Part shown: positions 31,645 through 35,255 of the stretch, piece by piece
Layout: every line of letters starts with the position of its first letter
Numbering within the stretch: the first letter of the stretch is position 1
IMG/VR virus record: IMGVR_UViG_3300030118_002796
Location: 1-35,255 of that record
DNA: 35,255 nt
DNA from: a virus
Strand: one strand, 5' to 3'
Made by a program: the position numbers and the translations under genes
The notes under the pieces: model-generated
Databases searched by the model: none
What the model was told of the DNA's origin: nothing
Seen by the model: the letters and a program-made list of their open reading frames with translations, nothing else

Positions 31645-33523
31645 ACGCAACACATCCACAGCATATTGGAGTGATTATGCGGCAGGAATTATAGACAGGT
31701 TAGGATTAAAGAAGGTCAACGAAAACGAGTATTGCGGTAGTTGTCCTAATTGTGGTGGAGTTGATCGGTTTCGAATAAATAACTACAATGGTGAAATCCG
31801 TGTAAACTGTCGAAAGTGTAACGACTTTGTGCAGCTATTTAAGATACTCAGGGAAGACTACAAGTTGCTACCAGAATACTCAGCAGAAAAAGATGTAATT
31901 AACTTGCACAAGGTTGAGGACATACATCCGTATCTCACGCGCAAGAAAATTAAATTACATAACGCTGAGATTGATGAGACTGACCTTGTAGTGCCAATTA
32001 TTGATAAAACAGGTAAGAAGCAGGGATCACAATTCATTGATGCTGATGGAAACAAAAAGTTTAACTTTGGGTTAAAGTTTAAGGGCTGCTTTTCTGTACT
32101 TAATGGCAAGATAAAAGACTTTGCTTGGCTGTGCGAGGGCTTTGCTACGGCTGCTGCTGTAACTGAAGCAACTGGTCAACCTGCAATACATTGTCTTAAC
32201 GCTGCAAATATCATTGATGTGATCGAAGCGTTCAAAGAGGTTAGACCTGAAGTAAGCCTTGTAATAGCAGGTGATAATGATGATGCAGGCCGCAAGGTAT
32301 GCGCTAAAGCTTTGGAGCAACACGGAATAACATATGTCCTACCTGATGAAGAGGGTGAGGATTGGAATGACGTTTATGTGAGGGAGGGCGCTGCTTATAC
32401 AAGACGAGCGCTAAAACCTACTAGCGTTCTAGATGAAATAGTTATGCCTGAAGACGCAGTTATACCAACGCAATCGAATTACATAGTTAAAGGTTGGCTA
32501 TCTGAAGACACAACTAGCATTGTATTCGGTGCGTCAAACGTAGGAAAAAGCTTTTTCTGTTTGGATATGGCCTATCATATTGGAGCTAATCAAAACTGGA
32601 TGGGCTGCAAAGTTAGAGGTGGCTCAGTGCTTTACCTTCAAACAGAAGGCGGCACAGCGTTTAACACACGCTTAGTCGCGCTTAGAAATAAATATCCAGA
32701 GTTTAAAAATGTTAAACTTGCAGTTAGGGCTTTGCCTATAAATCTATTTAATGATGAGAATGATATAGCCAAGGTTAAGCTTCTTATAAAAGAGATTAGT
32801 AAAAAGCATGGCGATGTTAAGGTTTTGTGCGTAGATACAATTGCCAGAGCGACACAAGGGCAGTTAGAGGAAAATTCAAATTCAGAGTTTTCTAAATTCC
32901 TAGCGAACTTGGATTTAATTCGAGCAGAAACAGGCGTGCATATTATGCTTGTCGGACACACTGGCAAAGACTTGAGCAAAGGTTTGAGAGGCTCTTACTC
33001 TGCTGTAGCAGCAGCAGAAACATTAATAGAAATAACTTTAGATAGTAACTCAGGAATAAGAACGGCTGTAACAACTAAGCAGCGAGACATGGAGCTAGGC
33101 AAAAGCATAGACTTTATACTAACGCGAGAGGAACTTGGGCAAGATGAGGATGGTGATGACATAACAACTTGCACTATTAGACAGCCAACAGAGGAAGAAA
33201 TAAAAGAGGGAAGTAAGCCTAAAATATCTGGCAAGAATCAATTATTATTTAAACAGGTATTTTACCAGTTAAGAGGTGAAGGTATTGGCAAGCCTAATCC
33301 AAGCGGTGCTGGATGGCCTAAAGGTAAAACTTACTGGTGCATAGATGAGAAGATAATTAAGGATCACTTTAAAGGCAAGCTCATAGGCGCTGCTAATCCT
33401 ACACAGACTTATAAACAGGCTGTAACGGCTTTGATGGGCGCTGGGCATATAGCTGCAAATGAAGGTTATATTTGGTTTGTAGATAAAGACGGAACAATTA
33501 AAAATCCGTTTGATGAGGACTAA
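31622..33523 (+). CDS. Primase-helicase (zinc ribbon, TOPRIM, RepA-like ATPase)
   Basis: 633 aa. Zinc ribbon: C38, C41 or C44, C63, C66. TOPRIM primase domain: E172 in CEGFATA and GDNDDAG at 217-223. Helicase domain: Walker A GASNVGKS at 303-310, Walker B VLCVDT at 401-406, and HIMLVGHTGKD at 440-450 for the sensor motif, as in RepA/DnaB-type ATPases. It should unwind DNA and make primers. GGAG lies 11 nt before ATG. No polymerase gene accompanies it. C-terminal 100 residues may be a DNA-binding tail. Confidence 0.92.
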   Translation: MLQDIGSKRNTSTAYWSDYAAGIIDRLGLKKVNENEYCGSCPNCGGVDRFRINNYNGEIRVNCRKCNDFVQLFKILREDYKLLPEYSAEKDVINLHKVEDIHPYLTRKKIKLHNAEIDETDLVVPIIDKTGKKQGSQFIDADGNKKFNFGLKFKGCFSVLNGKIKDFAWLCEGFATAAAVTEATGQPAIHCLNAANIIDVIEAFKEVRPEVSLVIAGDNDDAGRKVCAKALEQHGITYVLPDEEGEDWNDVYVREGAAYTRRALKPTSVLDEIVMPEDAVIPTQSNYIVKGWLSEDTTSIVFGASNVGKSFFCLDMAYHIGANQNWMGCKVRGGSVLYLQTEGGTAFNTRLVALRNKYPEFKNVKLAVRALPINLFNDENDIAKVKLLIKEISKKHGDVKVLCVDTIARATQGQLEENSNSEFSKFLANLDLIRAETGVHIMLVGHTGKDLSKGLRGSYSAVAAAETLIEITLDSNSGIRTAVTTKQRDMELGKSIDFILTREELGQDEDGDDITTCTIRQPTEEEIKEGSKPKISGKNQLLFKQVFYQLRGEGIGKPNPSGAGWPKGKTYWCIDEKIIKDHFKGKLIGAANPTQTYKQAVTALMGAGHIAANEGYIWFVDKDGTIKNPFDED

Positions 33524-33610
33524 TAAAATGTTTTGTATTATTAACAATAACTTAGATAGTAAATTATTAATTTTAGTAGTTAATTATTATTTAAATAGTA
33601 CAAAACATTA

Positions 33611-33655
33611 ATAATACTACTAATAATACTATTTTTCTAAATAGTATTATTAGTA
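33611..33655. repeat. AT-only array with perfect 17-bp hairpin
   Basis: TACTAATAATACTATTT (33618-33634) and its complement (33639-33655) form a 17-bp stem with a TTCT loop, preceded by ATACTAC to give ACTACTAATA, the same core as the array before terS. It lies between the primase-helicase and the 81-aa gene, 22 nt before that start. A further 11-bp inverted pair (33527-33537 and 33599-33609) flanks the region. No U-run follows. Confidence 0.65.
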
Positions 33656-33677
33656 ATTTGATGTAGGGAAAATTAGT

Positions 33678-33923
33678 ATGGATTATTCTAACTATATAAA
33701 AGACAAGTTAAGCAAAGGCCTTGCGAGGACATTCGAGCATGGAACAAGTAAGATTAAACCTTTGCAGAGCTTTGAAGATAAACTGGCAAGTATTACAACT
33801 GAAGAGGAGCTTTACGGTTTTGCTAATCGTAGGCGTGTTCTAGGTGTTAATCTGCCTGAATGGAGTGACGAACAAGTAAAGGCTATTAAATGGCGTCTAA
33901 TGGAAATAAGAAACAAGCGATAA
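33678..33923 (+). CDS. Hypothetical protein, 81 aa
   Basis: Begins MDYSNYIKDKLSKGLARTFEH and ends KWRLMEIRNKR. Mixed charged, likely helical C-terminus. AGGG lies 9-10 nt before ATG, immediately after the 17-bp hairpin. No family recognised. Its last codons carry the start and leader of the next gene. Confidence 0.65.
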   Translation: MDYSNYIKDKLSKGLARTFEHGTSKIKPLQSFEDKLASITTEEELYGFANRRRVLGVNLPEWSDEQVKAIKWRLMEIRNKR

Positions 33924-34093
33924 GGTGGGCTGTATATCCAGATGGCCTTCACATCTTCTCAGAAGGCCGTACAGTGGGGGTAATACCTTTTGATGAGGCT
34001 AACCACCTGATAGCAGAATTAAGTAACTCTATTCGTTGGATATACGGCAAGGGATCACAAAAAAAAGACCCTGCGGAACAGGGTCAAGTTTGA
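33890..34093 (+). CDS. Hypothetical protein, 67 aa
   Basis: Start at ATG 33890, where AAAGGCTATTAAATG repeats the leader even though it lies inside the coding sequence of the 81-aa gene (34-nt overlap). Compact alpha/beta sequence (AIRWAVYPDGLHIFSEGRTVGVIPFDEANHLIAEL). The final codons (KKDPAEQGQV) lie in the terminator of the convergent leftward genes. Function unknown. Confidence 0.6.
   Translation: MASNGNKKQAIRWAVYPDGLHIFSEGRTVGVIPFDEANHLIAELSNSIRWIYGKGSQKKDPAEQGQV
34059..34085 (-). terminator. Rho-independent terminator of right-hand leftward array
   Basis: Read on the minus strand: GACCCTG (34085-34079), 5-nt loop, CAGGGTC (34073-34067), then eight U. A perfect 7-bp stem with strong U-run, about 42 nt past the end of the last leftward gene. 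It lies entirely inside the 3' coding end of the convergent 67-aa gene. Confidence 0.92.
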
Positions 34094-34127
34094 TTCAAGA
34101 AAGGTTATTATTATTTTAATGTTCTAC

Positions 34128-34331
34128 TTAGCCCCCTTGCCATTCTTCACACTCTACTACCATGTAGTCACGATGCACTACGTCAGGCGAATACTCACTT
34201 GAGTAAGAAACACTAGCTTCATCAAGTAGTATTTTGTTAGCTTTCTCTTGTGCTTGTTCAGGGCTATCTGCATCAATATATAAGATAGTACCCTCATCAT
34301 AGTGTACACTCACTTTATACTCAGTCGTCAT
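34128..34331 (-). CDS. Hypothetical protein, 67 aa, tandem paralogue 1
   Basis: I chose the ATG 9 nt after AGGAGG; nearer candidates are too close to it. Sequence TTEYKVSVHYDEGTILYIDADSPEQAQEKANK shares its layout with the next gene (YKVS...Y-x-DA-x-x-EQ). The strand followed by a helix with DADSPEQAQ resembles small DpnD/PcfM-like domains, which is only a similarity of pattern. Last gene of the leftward array, followed by the terminator. Confidence 0.6.
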   Translation of the reverse strand: MTTEYKVSVHYDEGTILYIDADSPEQAQEKANKILLDEASVSYSSEYSPDVVHRDYMVVECEEWQGG

Positions 34332-34518
34332 CTTCATCAACCTCCTCTTCTACTCCAACAAGATCAAAATCTTTTGCCTTATCGTAGCCAATGTCCATTT
34401 TAAACTCATCTCTTCCCAAGCTTTTAGCTTCCTGTTCATCAGAAGCATCAACCCAATACACATATCTAGGTGTGTCATAAGGTTCAAAACTTACTTTATA
34501 CCTTTTAACATCTGTCAT
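34321..34518 (-). CDS. Hypothetical protein, 65 aa, tandem paralogue 2
   Basis: Start set at MTDVKRYKVS, directly after the leader (GAAAGGCTAGAACAATG) and not at the upstream in-frame ATGs. Contains YKVSFEPYDTPRYVYWVDASDEQEAKSL, matching the neighbour at YKVS and at DASDEQEA/DADSPEQA, and ends with a very acidic tail (EEEVDEDDD). Function unknown. Confidence 0.65.
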   Translation of the reverse strand: MTDVKRYKVSFEPYDTPRYVYWVDASDEQEAKSLGRDEFKMDIGYDKAKDFDLVGVEEEVDEDDD

Positions 34519-34522
34519 TGTT

Positions 34523-34813
34523 CTAGCCTTTCTCTTCAATCGGATATATGCCGTTTTTATCATAATGTATTTGCATTTCGTCCATTTCGCCAAAATGTTC
34601 ACTTATGGTTTCCCATTTAACAATCTCTCTTTTTGGATAGCCATGCTCACACTTAACCACCTTACCGTTTTTGTGCTTCTTTTCTGCCCAAACTGGTTTT
34701 TCAAATTTAATCCAAATGTCATCATATTCAGCATGACGCCATTCTATATTTTTGCTTTTTAAATGTGCGTGTATCGCTTCCATTAAATCAAAATAAGTTA
34801 AAGTTAATTGCAT
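34523..34813 (-). CDS. Hypothetical protein, 96 aa
   Basis: Alpha/beta protein with many aromatic and charged residues (EWRHAEYDDIWIKFEKPVWAEKKHKNGK) and one cysteine next to histidine (KCEHGYPKR). No family recognised. Start has the leader (GAAAGGCTAGAACAATG), and its C-terminus EEKG and stop come from the leader of the next gene. Confidence 0.65.
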   Translation of the reverse strand: MQLTLTYFDLMEAIHAHLKSKNIEWRHAEYDDIWIKFEKPVWAEKKHKNGKVVKCEHGYPKREIVKWETISEHFGEMDEMQIHYDKNGIYPIEEKG

Positions 34814-34817
34814 TGTT

Positions 34818-35012
34818 CTAGCCTTTCTTTCTTTTGGTTTCGTTTACATCTTTGGTTAGCTCTACAAATTGATCTGCAAGTCTAGCCATTTTTAAAATTT
34901 CATCTTTAGCCCATTGTCTATTTTTAGGCGTCTTTGAACCCTCGTAAATAATTAATAAAGAGCTTGTTATGCCTTCATATGTAGGAGTCGCGTCTATGTA
35001 TTGTGTAGTCAT
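34818..35012 (-). CDS. Hypothetical protein, 64 aa
   Basis: Begins MTTQYIDATPTYEGITSSLL and continues as charged helices ending ETKRKKG. Start has the leader (GAAAGGCTAAACCAATG); the last KG and stop come from the next leader. Overlaps the upstream partial gene by ATGA. Unknown function. Confidence 0.65.
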   Translation of the reverse strand: MTTQYIDATPTYEGITSSLLIIYEGSKTPKNRQWAKDEILKMARLADQFVELTKDVNETKRKKG

Positions 35013-35255
35013 TGGTTTAGCCTTTCTTTTAATAAATTTTCATAAGCGCTATCTTTAGCAAATTTAATTAACTTTTCAGCCTCTTCTATGTTTGGCGCTG
35101 CAAAATAAACAAAGTTTAAAACAGATTGCAGTAATCCTGCCAAAGCAGCTTCTGGGCTTTCATTACATTTAGTTGTTTTGTTTGAGTCATATAAAGTTGA
35201 TATAGCCTCAACCCCTGCGTCATACCCTGCGCTGTGTCGTTCTTCTATTTGATTA
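35009..35255 (-). CDS. Partial protein, 5' end cut by window edge (81 aa seen)
   Basis: Open frame entering from the right edge (codons from 35254), ending ERLNQ with TGA overlapping the next ATG. Helical sequence with EERHSAGYDAGVEAIS and an acidic/basic C-terminus (IEEAEKLIKFAKDSAYENLLKERLNQ). The repeated leader of the next gene lies in its last codons, read here in a different frame from the KG* form. No start codon is inside the window and no domain recognised. Confidence 0.6.
   Translation of the reverse strand, partial: NQIEERHSAGYDAGVEAISTLYDSNKTTKCNESPEAALAGLLQSVLNFVYFAAPNIEEAEKLIKFAKDSAYENLLKERLNQ

Noticed and set aside
33269-33547. Minus-strand frame over the end of the primase-helicase
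   Set aside because: Antisense shadow of a well-supported gene, without a ribosome site or recognisable domain.
34118-34201. Plus-strand 28-codon frame after a leader-like AAGAAAGGTTATT
   Set aside because: The spacing from AAAGG to ATG is too long and the frame is antisense to a better-supported leftward gene; possibly a leader remnant.

Overview
The window is most of the genome of a tailed, podovirus-like phage with short tightly packed genes, AT-rich DNA and no bacterial housekeeping genes. Protein families I recognise (SU10/DUF5309-type major capsid protein, P22-like portal, marine-phage small basic proteins, three-TM holin, GH19 endolysin) point to a phage of a marine Gram-negative bacterium, perhaps an alphaproteobacterium. 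That host call is an inference. No integrase, tRNA, CRISPR array or insertion sequence was seen, and no DNA or RNA polymerase gene lies inside the window.

Layout. (1) 1-2802, minus strand: a leftward array of small unknown genes, cut by the left edge, headed by a 64-aa gene and an ArdC-type antirestriction metallopeptidase. (2) 2803-3585: a 783-bp divergent control region with an extended -10 promoter inside a dyad, a C-run tract that is a G-quadruplex candidate on the other strand, and an array of TAGTATTATTAGT-like repeats forming a perfect 18-bp hairpin just before terS. (3) 3586-27209, plus strand: late genes in the order small and large terminase, a block of tiny Lys/Arg-rich proteins, head-tail adaptor, fibres and other tail proteins, gp10-like tail protein with an apparent cupredoxin insert, three internal/ejection proteins, portal, scaffold, major capsid protein (followed by a strong terminator), small head-region proteins, then a lysis cassette of stacked small membrane proteins, holin and GH19 endolysin. 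(4) 27196-29023, minus strand: seven overlapping small genes, including a putative winged-helix regulator and a two-CxxC zinc protein. (5) 29130-34093, plus strand: ribbon-helix-helix-like regulator, PD-(D/E)xK resolvase, RecE/YqaJ-like exonuclease, SSB-like protein with a C-terminal DEIPF tip, primase-helicase, and two small genes. (6) 34128-35255, minus strand: more small unknown genes cut by the right edge, ended by a Rho-independent terminator at 34059-34085.

How it fits together. The leftward arrays at both ends look like one early/accessory module, possibly contiguous across a missing or circularly permuted join, although simply joining the two ends does not give an intact gene. The exonuclease, SSB, resolvase and primase-helicase form a replication-recombination set that would have to borrow a polymerase. 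Two translation styles are visible: structural genes use ordinary AGGAG sites or 1-4 nt stop/start overlaps, while most early and accessory genes carry a repeated leader of the form GAAAGGCTAAAACAATG whose TAA often serves as the stop of the gene before, giving many proteins a shared C-terminal KG.

The best leads are the repeated leader, the two matched AT-only hairpin arrays (3438-3550 and 33611-33655), the type-1-copper-like domain in the tail protein, the structured RNA element before ardC, and the block of tiny basic proteins after the terminase.
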